DNA of 64,000 nucleotides from Ruminococcus sp. (lineage in GTDB: Bacteria > Bacillota > Clostridia > Oscillospirales > Ruminococcaceae). This document shows, in pieces, positions 38,742-47,407 of this stretch (position 1 is the first letter of the stretch; each line of letters begins with the position of its first letter). The DNA lies in NCBI GenBank assembly GCA_017558505.1, contig JAFYUM010000010.1, forward strand, positions 1 through 64,000. Direction: 5' to 3'. Position numbers and translations under genes: made by a program. The notes beneath the pieces were generated by a model. It was not told the origin of the DNA and did not search any database. It saw only the letters and a list, made by a program, of their open reading frames with translations.

Positions 38742-40234
38742 CAGAAACCGAGAGTATTGAGAACGTAAGCCTTCTGCTCTGACTTTTCAATTACATCTGT
38801 AAAGCGTTCAGGCTTGTTCTTGAGGTCAGCCAGTGCAGCAGGTACAGGAATATCAGAAAGCTCAGCTATACGGTCAACCTTTGCGTATTCATCAATGTCG
38901 GAAGCACCATTTTCAAGTGCCTCCAGTACAGCTGCAGAGAACTTGTAGGGGCTTGCTGTAGAAGCGATAACCGTCTTTGTAGCATCGCCTGTAGCTGCCT
39001 TATAATCGTTGTACACCTTAACAGCAACAGCAGTATGTGTATCGCAGGTATATGAATACTTCTCGTAAATATCGCTGATTGTAGCCTTTGTCTGCTCGTC
39101 ATCGCAGAAGCCACCGAAAAATTCTTCATTGAGCTTTGCCTTTACATCAGCTGTAACCTCATATTTACCCTCGGAAGCAAGCTTACCGAACCACTCGTTT
39201 ATAACAGCGTCATTTCTGTCTGTCATGAGATAGAGAAGTCTTTCAAGGTTGCTGGAAATGAGAATGTCCATAGAGGGAGAAACAGTTGCGTAGAACTGAC
39301 GGTTTCTGTCATATACACCTGTATTTATGAAATCTGTAAGTACATTGTTGATATTTGAAGCACAGATAAGTTTATTTACGGGAACCCCCATATGCTTTGC
39401 ATAGTAAGCCGCAAGAATATTACCGAAGTTACCTGTGGGAACTACAATGTTAATCTTCTCCCCAAGCTCGATTTCCTCGCTCTTTACAAGCTCGGCATAA
39501 GCTGAAACGTAATAAACAACCTGCGGAACAAGTCTGCCCCAGTTGATAGAGTTTGCAGATGAGAAAATCATGCCCTTTGAGTCAAGAGCTGCCTTCACAT
39601 CATTATCTGTGAATATAGCCTTAACACCGTTCTGACAGTCGTCAAAGTTACCCTTGATAGCACATACGCCGACATTATCACCCTCCTGAGTTTTCATCTG
39701 ACGCTTCTGCATTGGACTTACGCCGTCCTCGGGATAGAATACGAGAATAGATGTACCCTCAACGTCCTTAAATCCCTCAAGAGCAGCCTTACCTGTATCG
39801 CCTGATGTAGCAACGAGAATTACAATCTTCTTGTCAAGATTGATTTTCTTAGCAGATGTTGTAAGGAAGTAGGGAAGAATCTGCAAAGCCATATCCTTGA
39901 ATGCACAGGTAGGACCGTGCCACAGTTCAAGCATATATGTACCGTCAAAGAGATGTGCTATTTCAGCAATGCTCTCTGTTTCAAAATTCTTTGTAGAATA
40001 AGCATTATCAGTACAGTAGTGAATTTCAGCCTCTGTGAAGTCTGTAAGGAACTTTGAGAAAACATAAGCTGCTCTGTCGGCATATTTCATATCGCCGATA
40101 GCCTTAAGCTCATCGAAAGTAAGCTGGGGAATTGACTCCGGAACGAAAAGACCGCCCTCAACGGAAATTCCCTGTGTAATAGCCTCTGCACTACTCACCT
40201 TAACTCCGCTGTTTCTTGTACTGTTGTAAAACAT
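38741..40234 (-). CDS. thrC: Threonine synthase
   Basis: A 497-residue PLP enzyme that converts O-phosphohomoserine to threonine, of the long form. Motifs: SVEGGLFVPESIP at the N-terminus, HGPTCAFKDMALQ with the PLP Lys near residue 112, VATSGDTGKAALEG, VPTGNFGNILAAYYA, and STASPYKF. AAAAGGGTGAT precedes the start. It follows yraN by 12 bases in the rplS operon. The homoserine branch genes hom and thrB are not in the window. Confidence 0.97.
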   Translation of the reverse strand: MFYNSTRNSGVKVSSAEAITQGISVEGGLFVPESIPQLTFDELKAIGDMKYADRAAYVFSKFLTDFTEAEIHYCTDNAYSTKNFETESIAEIAHLFDGTYMLELWHGPTCAFKDMALQILPYFLTTSAKKINLDKKIVILVATSGDTGKAALEGFKDVEGTSILVFYPEDGVSPMQKRQMKTQEGDNVGVCAIKGNFDDCQNGVKAIFTDNDVKAALDSKGMIFSSANSINWGRLVPQVVYYVSAYAELVKSEEIELGEKINIVVPTGNFGNILAAYYAKHMGVPVNKLICASNINNVLTDFINTGVYDRNRQFYATVSPSMDILISSNLERLLYLMTDRNDAVINEWFGKLASEGKYEVTADVKAKLNEEFFGGFCDDEQTKATISDIYEKYSYTCDTHTAVAVKVYNDYKAATGDATKTVIASTASPYKFSAAVLEALENGASDIDEYAKVDRIAELSDIPVPAALADLKNKPERFTDVIEKSEQKAYVLNTLGF

Positions 40235-40246
40235 ATGATCACCCTT

Positions 40247-40624
40247 TTAAAAAATGAAATTCATGCCCGTTGTATCAAAGGCATTTTCTATATAATCAAT
40301 GCTTAACACCCTGCCCCCTGAAATGATTACCTCTGCGATATCAAATCTGGGCTGCAACTTATTCGGGTGCTTATAGCAAAAATTACTCGCTGTTTTCACG
40401 ATAAGCGTCTTTTTGCGTTTGTCAATAGCATCAAATCCGCCTACCATACTGTTTGGTTTACGGGACTTTACCTCCACAAAGGCAATATAGTCCGTATTAA
40501 CCGCTATAATATCAATTTCGCCGCCCCTTATCCGGTAGTTTCTTTCAACTATCTCATATCCCTGTTTTATCAGATAGGAGCAGACATAATCCTCGCCGAT
40601 GTTGCCGATTTCAACACTGTTCAT
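40247..40624 (-). CDS. yraN: YraN family (UPF0102) endonuclease-like protein
   Basis: A protein of about 125 residues with the predicted nuclease fold of UPF0102: GNIGEDYVCSYLIKQGY, RNYRIRGGEIDIIAV, and FVEVKSRK, which together form the restriction-enzyme-like D-ExK core. The biological role is not settled. The start is ambiguous: ATG at 40624 or 40627, both inside the end of rnhB; 40624 leaves a more workable gap to GGTGAG (40629-40634). The gene order rnhB-yraN is conserved in many Firmicutes. Confidence 0.9.
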   Translation of the reverse strand: MNSVEIGNIGEDYVCSYLIKQGYEIVERNYRIRGGEIDIIAVNTDYIAFVEVKSRKPNSMVGGFDAIDKRKKTLIVKTASNFCYKHPNKLQPRFDIAEVIISGGRVLSIDYIENAFDTTGMNFIF

Positions 40625-41246
40625 CATTCTCACCAAGAATTTTTTTCAGAAAAGTCTTTCTGTGAATATCGCTTGCGCCGTATTTTTTAAGCATATCACA
40701 GTGAAGCTTCGTACCGTAGCCCTTGTGCTGTTCAAAACAGTACTGGGGATACTTTTCGGCTATTTCACGCATATATCTGTCACGGGCAACCTTTGCAAGA
40801 ATAGATGCCGCAGAAATTGAAGCTGATGTTGCATCGCCCTTTATAACATTTTCGCCATAGCAGTTCAGCTTCGGCATACGATTACCATCAACAAGCGCCA
40901 TATCCGGCTTTATTCCAAGCCCCTCAACAGCTCTTTTCATAGCAAGCATAGTTGCCTGTAATATATTTATCTCGTCGATTTCCTCAACAGATGCGGTAGC
41001 TATACAATAAGCATCTGCTTTTTCAATTATTTCGTCAAAAAGCAACTCGCGTCGTTTTTCAGATATTTTCTTACTATCGTTGAGATAATCAATAAGAGTT
41101 TCATCATTGAGAACAACTGCCGCCGCATATACATCTCCCGCAAGAGGACCTCTGCCAGCCTCGTCAACTCCGCACAACACAGGATATTTCTCACGGAGTT
41201 CGCTGTCAAAGTCAAAAAGCTCCTTGTGAAGTACTACTCTTGCCAT
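40611..41246 (-). CDS. rnhB: Ribonuclease HII
   Basis: A 211-residue enzyme that removes ribonucleotides from DNA. Motifs: GVDEAGRGPLAGDVYAAAV with the first catalytic Asp-Glu pair, LNDSKKISEKRRE, ALVDGN with the next Asp, KGDATSASISAASILAKVARD (read as two blocks), and EQHKGYGT. The start at 41246 (MARVVLHKE) has GGAGG upstream and lies 1 base after the rbgA stop. The 3' end overlaps yraN. Confidence 0.96.
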   Translation of the reverse strand: MARVVLHKELFDFDSELREKYPVLCGVDEAGRGPLAGDVYAAAVVLNDETLIDYLNDSKKISEKRRELLFDEIIEKADAYCIATASVEEIDEINILQATMLAMKRAVEGLGIKPDMALVDGNRMPKLNCYGENVIKGDATSASISAASILAKVARDRYMREIAEKYPQYCFEQHKGYGTKLHCDMLKKYGASDIHRKTFLKKILGENDEQC

Positions 41247-41247
41247 A

Positions 41248-42123
41248 TCACTTTGCCTCCGGCATTTCAAGAGTTATACGTCCCAACTTACCGCTTCTGA
41301 ACTCGTCAAGAACGGTTATTGCTGCTCTTTCGATATTTATTTCACCGCCTGAAACAACCATACCTCGCTTTCTGCCCACCTTTTCAAGCAGTGCAAGTCC
41401 ATCGTCACCATCTTCTGGCTGAACCTTGTAGCGGTCAACAAGTGCTTGTGGATAGCTCTCTGCAAGATAGCTTAAAAGCTTCATTGCAAGAGTTTCAATA
41501 TCAAGAATATCATCGCTGATTGCACCTGTGAAAGCAAGTCTTATTGCCGCTGACTGGTCCTCAAATTTAGGCCACAGAACACCGGGCATATCAAGCAATT
41601 CCGTATTATCTTTAAGCTTAACCCACTGCTTTACACGGGTAACTCCGGGTCTGTCCTCAACCTTTGTACGCTTACTTCCTGCAAGGCGGTTTATAAGTGA
41701 ACTCTTACCTACGTTCGGTATGCCCAAAATCATAAGTCTGACAGGAGCACCTGTCATACCGTGTCTTTCACGTTTTTCCATAAGCTCCTTAAGCACCGTT
41801 GCCTTAAGAGTGGGCATAAGCTTATTTATACCCTTTCCCGATTTGCAGTCAACGGCAAGAGCAGTAACATTTTCTTTTTTAAGATAATTAACCCATGCCG
41901 AAGTAGCATTATTGTCAGCAAGGTCACACTTGTTAAGCAGTACAATTCTCGGCTTTGAGCCTGTCATTGAGTCAATTTCAGGATTGCGACTGCTCATAGG
42001 CGTACGTGCGTCTATAATCTCTACAACAGCATCAACAAGCTTCATATTTGCAACAATGGCACGACGTGTCTTTGCCATATGCCCGGGAAACCATTGTATC
42101 GTTTTTATATCAGTATTTTCCAT
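41248..42123 (-). CDS. rbgA: Ribosome biogenesis GTPase YlqF/RbgA
   Basis: A 291-residue circularly permuted GTPase that helps mature the 50S subunit. The order of motifs is G4 NKCDLAD near residue 62, G5 DCKSGKGI, G1 GIPNVGKSSLINRL near residue 130, and G3 DMPGVLWP near residue 178, as expected for the permuted family. An N-terminal WFPGHMAKTRR is the RbgA signature. AAGGAGG precedes the start. Upstream rplS encodes another 50S protein, which fits the ribosome-assembly theme of this operon. Confidence 0.96.
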   Translation of the reverse strand: MENTDIKTIQWFPGHMAKTRRAIVANMKLVDAVVEIIDARTPMSSRNPEIDSMTGSKPRIVLLNKCDLADNNATSAWVNYLKKENVTALAVDCKSGKGINKLMPTLKATVLKELMEKRERHGMTGAPVRLMILGIPNVGKSSLINRLAGSKRTKVEDRPGVTRVKQWVKLKDNTELLDMPGVLWPKFEDQSAAIRLAFTGAISDDILDIETLAMKLLSYLAESYPQALVDRYKVQPEDGDDGLALLEKVGRKRGMVVSGGEINIERAAITVLDEFRSGKLGRITLEMPEAK

Positions 42124-42132
42124 TTATCCTCC

Positions 42133-42708
42133 TTAAGGATACATCTCAAACCGTGGATATATCCTTATAAATGCCTCTCCGATTATATCATCCTCCGCCA
42201 CAAATCCGATTTTATCGGAACGGCTGTCCAGTGATACGGAACGGTTATCACCCATTACAAAAACATATCCGCGCGGAACTGTCACAGGGTATTTTCCTGT
42301 AAAAGCTCCACCGTCATAATGGGTAAGTCCCAGGTCAAGATAATCCTCATAAAGCCTTTCACCGTCAACAGTAACAATCCCCGCAGAAAAATCAATATCC
42401 ACAGTCTGTCCCTCAGTCGCAATAATACGCTTTATGATAACCTTGCCTATACCCTCTCCTTTGCTGATGCTGCCATTTTCATCAAGTATAACGGCATTTT
42501 GGGGGTACATTACAGCAATATCTCCTGTTTTATAGCTACGGTCGGCAAGATTTATTATAATTCTGTCACCGTCCGCAAAAGTGTTACACATAGACTCACC
42601 GTCTACATTGACAACTCTGAATATATAAGTGAAAACAAGAGAAATAACAAACATTGTTATGAAGAGCTGCTCCAGAAGTGAAACAGCAGATTTTGCAAGT
42701 TTCTTCAA
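42133..42708 (-). CDS. lepB: Signal peptidase I, copy 1 (TTG start)
   Basis: A 191-residue membrane protease that cleaves Sec signal peptides outside the membrane. One N-terminal helix (LFITMFVISLVFTYIF), catalytic Ser in VDGESMCNTF near residue 38, catalytic Lys in IIKRIIATEGQTVDI near residue 90, and MGDNRSVSLDSR. The only plausible start is TTG at 42708, with AAGGG about 10 bases before it. It lies 6 bases after the stop of a second, longer lepB, so the two are tandem paralogs in one operon. Confidence 0.93.
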   Translation of the reverse strand: MKKLAKSAVSLLEQLFITMFVISLVFTYIFRVVNVDGESMCNTFADGDRIIINLADRSYKTGDIAVMYPQNAVILDENGSISKGEGIGKVIIKRIIATEGQTVDIDFSAGIVTVDGERLYEDYLDLGLTHYDGGAFTGKYPVTVPRGYVFVMGDNRSVSLDSRSDKIGFVAEDDIIGEAFIRIYPRFEMYP

Positions 42709-42714
42709 AGCAGA

Positions 42715-43494
42715 TTAACCCTTGTGTGAGCCGATAAGAATATCAAATTCCTCAATAGGAGAATACTTGATAATAGCCTTACCGTAAATCTGATCCTTTT
42801 TAACAAGACCAACGCTTCTTGCGCGGCTGTCTGTGGAATGGTTGCGGTTGTCACCCATTACAAAGTAATAGCCCTCAGGGATAGTGATAGGATACTGGCC
42901 GCCAAATGCACCATCATCGTTTGTGTAGGCATCTTCTGCGATATATGGCTCGTCAAGCACTTCTCCGTCAACGGTAACCTTGCCGTTTTCAATGGAAACA
43001 GTCTGACCGCCTACAGCAATAACTCTCTTGATTATACACTCATTAATTGGCATATCATACTGTGGCTGATATGGCTTGCCGTTTTCATCAAGAAGATAGT
43101 TCTTATCCTTGTCAATTACGAGGATATCGCCGTATTTCACGTCAAAGAAAATGGTATTCATAAATACTTTATCTGTTTCTTTCTTAAGTTCACGTTCGCC
43201 GCTGTAATTATTATTAAGCGTCGGAACCATTGAACGTCCCACGATATTTACAGGGTGAAGAACATATGTAAAGAGAAGCACGATTACAAAAACGGTAAGA
43301 ATTGTAGACTCACAGATTTCAATTACATCCTTGATAAAAGTACCCTTTTTCTTTTTTTCCTTTTTATTTTCCGTATCGTCAGCAGTATTCTCTTCCGTTT
43401 CAACTGCCTCGGAAGCGATTTCAGCGGACACCTCTTCTTTTATTTCCTCAACAGCTGTTTCTTCAGCCGCTGTCATTTCCATTTTCTCATCCAT
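42715..43494 (-). CDS. lepB: Signal peptidase I, copy 2 with acidic N-terminal tail
   Basis: A 259-residue paralog of the neighbouring protease. Residues 1-45 are strongly acidic (runs of Glu and Ala) and probably disordered in the cytosol, then KKEKKKKGTF and one membrane helix. Catalytic Ser is in VGRSMVPTLNNN and Lys in IIKRVIAVGGQTVSI; MGDNRNHSTDSRA is the C-terminal box. Compared with copy 1 it has an insertion of about 20 residues between the Ser and Lys boxes. AGAGGT precedes the start. The two copies may have different substrate preferences, which is inference. Confidence 0.93.
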   Translation of the reverse strand: MDEKMEMTAAEETAVEEIKEEVSAEIASEAVETEENTADDTENKKEKKKKGTFIKDVIEICESTILTVFVIVLLFTYVLHPVNIVGRSMVPTLNNNYSGERELKKETDKVFMNTIFFDVKYGDILVIDKDKNYLLDENGKPYQPQYDMPINECIIKRVIAVGGQTVSIENGKVTVDGEVLDEPYIAEDAYTNDDGAFGGQYPITIPEGYYFVMGDNRNHSTDSRARSVGLVKKDQIYGKAIIKYSPIEEFDILIGSHKG

Positions 43495-43541
43495 ATCTGT
43501 ACCTCTTTGTTATATAATTGTCCGATTTTCTTCATTATAGC

Positions 43542-43562
43542 AAAAAAGGGACATAATGTCCC
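43542..43562 (-). terminator. Terminator after rplS
   Basis: 7-bp stem 43548-43554/43556-43562 followed on the minus strand by six T. A second perfect hairpin (43579-43586/43591-43598) precedes it. Downstream lepB genes would need read-through or the extended -10 TGCTATAAT just after the T run. Confidence 0.7.
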
Positions 43563-43617
43563 CCGGGATAGGAGCCGAACCGTCGGAAACCCGACGGTAA
43601 CGGACTCAAACAAAGTC

Positions 43618-43962
43618 TTATCGAATCTGCTCCTTAACCTTTGCAGCCTTACCAACTCTGTCTCTAAGGTAGTAGAGCTTAGCACGACGAACCTTACCGT
43701 GTCTGATAACTTCTACCTTGTCAACTGCAGGTGCGTGAAGGGGGAAAACTCTTTCAATTCCACAGCCGTGAGCTACACGTCTTACTGTGAAAGTTTCGCT
43801 GATGCCGCCGTGCTTCTTGGCAATAACTGTACCCTCGAAGATCTGAATACGGCTCTTTTCACCTTCCTGAATACGTACGTGTACCTTTACAGTATCACCT
43901 ACGTTGAACTGAGGTGCGTTTTCCTTCATGCTTGATCCGCTGATTAATTTGAGTGCATCCAT
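43618..43962 (-). CDS. rplS: 50S ribosomal protein L19
   Basis: A 114-residue protein of the 30S-50S interface with [44 protein letters not shown] (two blocks) and [23 protein letters not shown] precedes the start. It heads a long operon and is preceded by a roughly 200-base leader with several hairpins, which suggests autoregulation. Confidence 0.98.
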   Translation of the reverse strand: MDALKLISGSSMKENAPQFNVGDTVKVHVRIQEGEKSRIQIFEGTVIAKKHGGISETFTVRRVAHGCGIERVFPLHAPAVDKVEVIRHGKVRRAKLYYLRDRVGKAAKVKEQIR

Positions 43963-44163
43963 TTTAAAATCCTCCTAAAATTTCCGAACATTCTTACCTC
44001 TCCCGAAAAAACTGTTTCAGCATAACAGAAGAACGGGAATAAACACATTGCCCTCGGGCACGTTTGTTCTGTCACCGACAGAACTGAAAAGGCAGCGGAC
44101 TGCTCGATTTAATGTCTTTCGGCATTAACCCTCATCTGCAAAATGCAGACGGATTACAAATGC
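43963..44163 (-). promoter_or_regulatory. Multi-hairpin 5' leader of rplS
   Basis: Between the promoter and the ribosome site the minus-strand RNA can form perfect or near-perfect hairpins at 44133-44151, 44109-44128, 44066-44084 and 44049-44060. A longer arm pair is CCCG/CGGG near 44003 and 44034. Ribosomal protein leaders that bind their own protein are common before rplS in Firmicutes; this one was not matched to a defined class by eye. Confidence 0.6.
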
Positions 44164-44169
44164 TTTATA

Positions 44170-44198
44170 ATTATATCATACTTTTTTTGAAATTGCAA
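44170..44198 (-). promoter_or_regulatory. Sigma-A promoter of the rplS operon
   Basis: TTGCAA (44193-44198), 17-bp spacer, TATAAT (44170-44175), leftwards. Confidence 0.8.
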
Positions 44199-44204
44199 GT
44201 GTTT

Positions 44205-44867
44205 TTAAGAAAATTTTTCATTATTTTCACATAAAATTCCCGTACGGCAGATATTTGCCATTTCAAAGGGAATTTCACAGGATTTTCTCAACGCTTCCAC
44301 AAAAAGTGTCGGATTATAATTGGTCTTTGTTCCCGCAGGCAGACGCATAGCCATATGAATTGCTCCATCCGCCTTTTCAAGGGATACAATTTCCGTATCG
44401 GGTTTCAGGTCAACTGTCTTTATGCCCTTTTTAGTCTTTTTCTCAATGAGAATTTCATCGGCAGCAAGGAGCTTTTCAACAGCGTCATAAACTCCCAGTA
44501 CATCATCGGTTTTGAGGTCAAATTCATACTCAGCCTTTGCAATAACAGTAATTTTATTCATCTGCGGTGCAATAGCTACAATTCCCATACCCTCGGGCAT
44601 AACCTCATTGAGCCTTTCCCTGATGACATCAAGGGGCATATTATCATCGGTTATGTTGAAATCCATAATTTCACATTCACTTTCAAATCCCAATGAAAGT
44701 GCAAGGGCAAAGCTGTAATAGGGGTGAGGATTAAATCCCTCGGTATACCATACAGGCAGCTTTGAACGGCGGAAAATACGGAGCATACAGCGGTTAAGGT
44801 CAAGGTGGGAAATATATTTCGCCCTGCCTGTCTTTTTAAATGTTGCACGAAGTCTTAACAAAAACAT
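44205..44867 (-). CDS. TIGR03936/DUF2344 radical SAM-associated protein
   Basis: A 220-residue protein with the family opening RLRATFKKTGRAKYISHLDL (as two blocks), WYTEGFNPHPYYSFALALSLG and a mixed alpha/beta remainder. In many bacteria the domain is encoded directly after, or fused to, a radical SAM protein of the kind found immediately upstream here; it is thought to act with it, but the reaction is unknown. The start overlaps the upstream gene by 13 bases. GGGAGGG lies very close to the ATG at 44867, so a TTG two codons later is an alternative. Confidence 0.9.
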   Translation of the reverse strand: MFLLRLRATFKKTGRAKYISHLDLNRCMLRIFRRSKLPVWYTEGFNPHPYYSFALALSLGFESECEIMDFNITDDNMPLDVIRERLNEVMPEGMGIVAIAPQMNKITVIAKAEYEFDLKTDDVLGVYDAVEKLLAADEILIEKKTKKGIKTVDLKPDTEIVSLEKADGAIHMAMRLPAGTKTNYNPTLFVEALRKSCEIPFEMANICRTGILCENNEKFS

Positions 44868-46699
44868 TCCCTCCCAACAGCTTTATTTACACCGCAGCCT
44901 GAACATTTCTGTCGGCAATGGGGCGTAGTTACGGCATTGTGTGCCGTTTTATTTTCACGGATGAAGAATTCCTTTGATACCATATAATCAAGGTGATCCC
45001 ACGGCAATATTTCGTCATATTCAGCACGTCTGTTAGCGTAGTATGCAGGATCAACTCCGCATTTTTCAAAGGCTTCAAGCCATACATCGAACTTGAAATG
45101 CTCGCTCCAGCTATCAAACTTACATCCCATTTTCCACGCCGTATAGACAACATCGCAAAGTCGTCTGTCACCCTTGGCAAGAACAGCTTCAAGCTGACTT
45201 ACATCGGCATCGTGATAGCTGACTTTGATTTTCTTGGATTTTACAGAATCAAGGAGCAATTTCTGCTTTCTTTCTATTTCCTCACGAGTATCCTGCGGCT
45301 CAAACTGGAAGGGAGTGAACGGCTTTGGCACAAATGTGGCACAGCTTACGGAAATCTGGGGACTTCTGCCCTTGGGGCGGTTTTCAATGCTGTAATACAG
45401 ATCAAGAATACGCTGTGCAAGTTCTGCAATTCCCACAATATCCTCATCTGTTTCTGTGGGAAGTCCCATCATAAAATAGAGCTTAACACTGCTGTAACCG
45501 CCCTCAAAGGCAATTTTGCAGGTGCTCATAATTTCTTCTTCTGTGACATTCTTGTTGATAACGTCACGGAGTCGTTGTGTGCCGCCCTCTGCCGCAAAGG
45601 TAAGACCGCTCTTGCGGACTTTCTTTATCTTCTCCAGCAGTTCCTCTGTGAAATTGTCCACACGGAGAGAAGGAAGTGAAAGATTTATACGCTCCCCTGC
45701 TGTATAGTCTATAAGCTTTGTAAGCATTTCATCAATCTGTGAATGATCGCTTGTACTTAACGATGCAAGGGAAACCTCGTCATAGCCTGTATTTTCGCAA
45801 AGGCACTTGGTTTCTTTATAAATTGTATCAGGGGATTTTTCTCTGAACGGGCGGTAAATGAAGCCTGCCTGACAGAAACGACAACCACGGATACAGCCAC
45901 GAAGCACCTCAACCGATACTCTGTCGTGAACAATTTCTGTAAAAGGCACAACAAAATTTTCGGGATAGAAAACATTGTCGAAATCCTTGATAATTCTCTT
46001 TGTTATTTTTTCAGGAGCGTTTTCAGAAACAATCATTTTCTCAATTGTACCGTCAGCCTTATACTCAAAATTATAAAAACGCGGAACGTAAATTCCCTCA
46101 ATCTGTGCGGCTTTACGTAGAAATTCAAGACGGTTTGCACCCTGTTTTTTCATCTCGTTGAACAAATCCATAAGTTCAAGGTTAACTTCCTCGCCTTCGC
46201 CTAAAACGAAAATGTCGAAGAAATACGCAAGGGGTTCAGGATTGCACACGCAAGGACCGCCAGCAATAACAATCTGGGTAAGCTCCTCTGTTCTGTCCTT
46301 GGCGAATACGGGTATACCAGCAAGGTCAAGCATATTCAGCACATTAGTGTACGAAAGCTCATATTGCATTGTAAAACCAATGAAATCGAAATCCTTTATT
46401 GGTTCAAGGGATTCAAGAGAATAAAGCGGAATATCGTTTTCACGCATAATCTTCTCAAAATCCACATCAGGAGCAAAACAACGCTCACAGCGGAAATTCT
46501 CCCTTGCATTTTTAAGGGAGTAAAGAATTTTCATACCGATATGTGACATACCGATATCATATGTATCAGGGAAACAGAATGCAAAGCTTACATCAACGGA
46601 ATTTTTATCCTTGACAATGCTGCCCACCTCACCACCGATATAGCGTGAGGGTTTCTGAACATCCATAAGATGTTTTTCTATTTTTTCTTTCAGGTTCAT
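44855..46699 (-). CDS. TIGR03960 family B12-binding radical SAM protein
   Basis: A 614-residue protein. Residues 1-200 are like a cobalamin-binding domain (DTYDIGMSHIGMKILY, GFTMQYELSY, IAGGPCVCNPEPLA, FVLGEGEE). The radical SAM core has the cluster motif CIRGCRFCQAG near residue 265. The C-terminus ends in a Cys cluster, CRQKCSGCGVNK. The family is paired with DUF2344 proteins, as here. The reaction is not known; a tRNA or ribosome modification is sometimes proposed. The start at 46699 follows AAGGAG and overlaps the cdd stop (ATGA). Confidence 0.93.
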   Translation of the reverse strand: MNLKEKIEKHLMDVQKPSRYIGGEVGSIVKDKNSVDVSFAFCFPDTYDIGMSHIGMKILYSLKNARENFRCERCFAPDVDFEKIMRENDIPLYSLESLEPIKDFDFIGFTMQYELSYTNVLNMLDLAGIPVFAKDRTEELTQIVIAGGPCVCNPEPLAYFFDIFVLGEGEEVNLELMDLFNEMKKQGANRLEFLRKAAQIEGIYVPRFYNFEYKADGTIEKMIVSENAPEKITKRIIKDFDNVFYPENFVVPFTEIVHDRVSVEVLRGCIRGCRFCQAGFIYRPFREKSPDTIYKETKCLCENTGYDEVSLASLSTSDHSQIDEMLTKLIDYTAGERINLSLPSLRVDNFTEELLEKIKKVRKSGLTFAAEGGTQRLRDVINKNVTEEEIMSTCKIAFEGGYSSVKLYFMMGLPTETDEDIVGIAELAQRILDLYYSIENRPKGRSPQISVSCATFVPKPFTPFQFEPQDTREEIERKQKLLLDSVKSKKIKVSYHDADVSQLEAVLAKGDRRLCDVVYTAWKMGCKFDSWSEHFKFDVWLEAFEKCGVDPAYYANRRAEYDEILPWDHLDYMVSKEFFIRENKTAHNAVTTPHCRQKCSGCGVNKAVGRECFC

Positions 46700-47085
46700 T
46701 TTATATTCTCCTTGTTGAAGCTGACCGGCAGAAAATCGCATAAACGATATTCACCGTCCGCAAGAATTATTTTAAAGTCACTGTCGCAGAATTCACTCAG
46801 CACTTGCAGGCAAGCACCGCAGGGAGTACAGTTTCTGCTGAAATCACCGTCAGCACTTCCTGCAACGGCAATGGCAGAAAAATCTTTTTTCCCCTCGGAT
46901 ACAGCCTTGAAAACAGCGATACGCTCGGCACAGACTGTCATTGAATAGGAGGCATTTTCCACGTTGCAGCCCGTATATATTTCACCGTCTGCCGTCAGAA
47001 GCGCCGCACCAACATGAAATCCAGAATATGGACAATAAGCACTTTCAGCCGTTTTTACGGCTATTTCAAACAATCCGTCAGTCAT
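46696..47085 (-). CDS. cdd: Cytidine deaminase
   Basis: A 129-residue zinc enzyme of pyrimidine salvage that turns cytidine and deoxycytidine into uridine forms. Motifs: YCPYSGFHVGAALLT, GCNVENASYSMTVCAERIA (Cys-Ala-Glu with the zinc Cys and catalytic Glu) and TPCGACLQVL (PCxxC). GGAGG precedes the start, which directly abuts the stop codon of the small DUF896 gene. Its 3' end overlaps the radical SAM start by 4 bases. Confidence 0.97.
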   Translation of the reverse strand: MTDGLFEIAVKTAESAYCPYSGFHVGAALLTADGEIYTGCNVENASYSMTVCAERIAVFKAVSEGKKDFSAIAVAGSADGDFSRNCTPCGACLQVLSEFCDSDFKIILADGEYRLCDFLPVSFNKENIK

Positions 47086-47295
47086 TTATCTGCCTCCGTT
47101 TTGCTTTACCTTATGTTTTTTTCCGTCCGGAGTCATTATATAAGTGTTACTAAGACTTGAATTAAGACTCCCCACAACAGCTCTGCGATATTCGTTGCGG
47201 AGCGCTGTCTGTTCAGCTTTTTCCTCCTCGGTAAGTCCTGATTCTCTCGACTTACGTGCAAGTTCATTTATACGGTCAATTTTTGCCTGTTCCAT
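47086..47295 (-). CDS. DUF896 (YnzC/YneA-like) small protein
   Basis: A 69-residue protein with the family core RINELARKSRESGLTEEE and EQTALRNEYRRAVVGSLNS, two helices forming a hairpin, and a basic tail (KKHKVKQNGGR). The family is common in Firmicutes and of unknown function; an SOS association has been suggested for the Bacillus member. GGAGGA precedes the start. First gene of the DUF896-cdd-radical SAM-DUF2344 operon. Confidence 0.9.
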   Translation of the reverse strand: MEQAKIDRINELARKSRESGLTEEEKAEQTALRNEYRRAVVGSLNSSLSNTYIMTPDGKKHKVKQNGGR

Positions 47296-47331
47296 AAAAA
47301 TCCTCCAAGTATTGAATTTTATTTTTTCTTT

Positions 47332-47360
47332 ATTATAACATATTTATTTCTGTTTGTAAA
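47332..47360 (-). promoter_or_regulatory. Sigma-A promoter of the DUF896-cdd operon
   Basis: TTTACA (47355-47360), 17-bp spacer, TATAAT (47332-47337), leftwards. Its -35 lies beside the terminator of the upstream lipoprotein gene. Confidence 0.72.
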
Positions 47361-47362
47361 GC

Positions 47363-47396
47363 AAAAAAATACACCGTACATTTCTGTACGGTGTAT
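47363..47396 (-). terminator. Terminator of the lipoprotein gene
   Basis: Perfect 12-bp stem 47369-47380/47385-47396, TTTC-type loop, T run on the minus strand. Confidence 0.9.
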
Positions 47397-47407
47397 GATT
47401 AATGATT

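Noticed and set aside
44993..45679. 228-codon ORF antisense to the radical SAM gene
   Set aside because: The sense strand encodes a conserved radical SAM protein; the antisense frame shows no domain or ribosome site.
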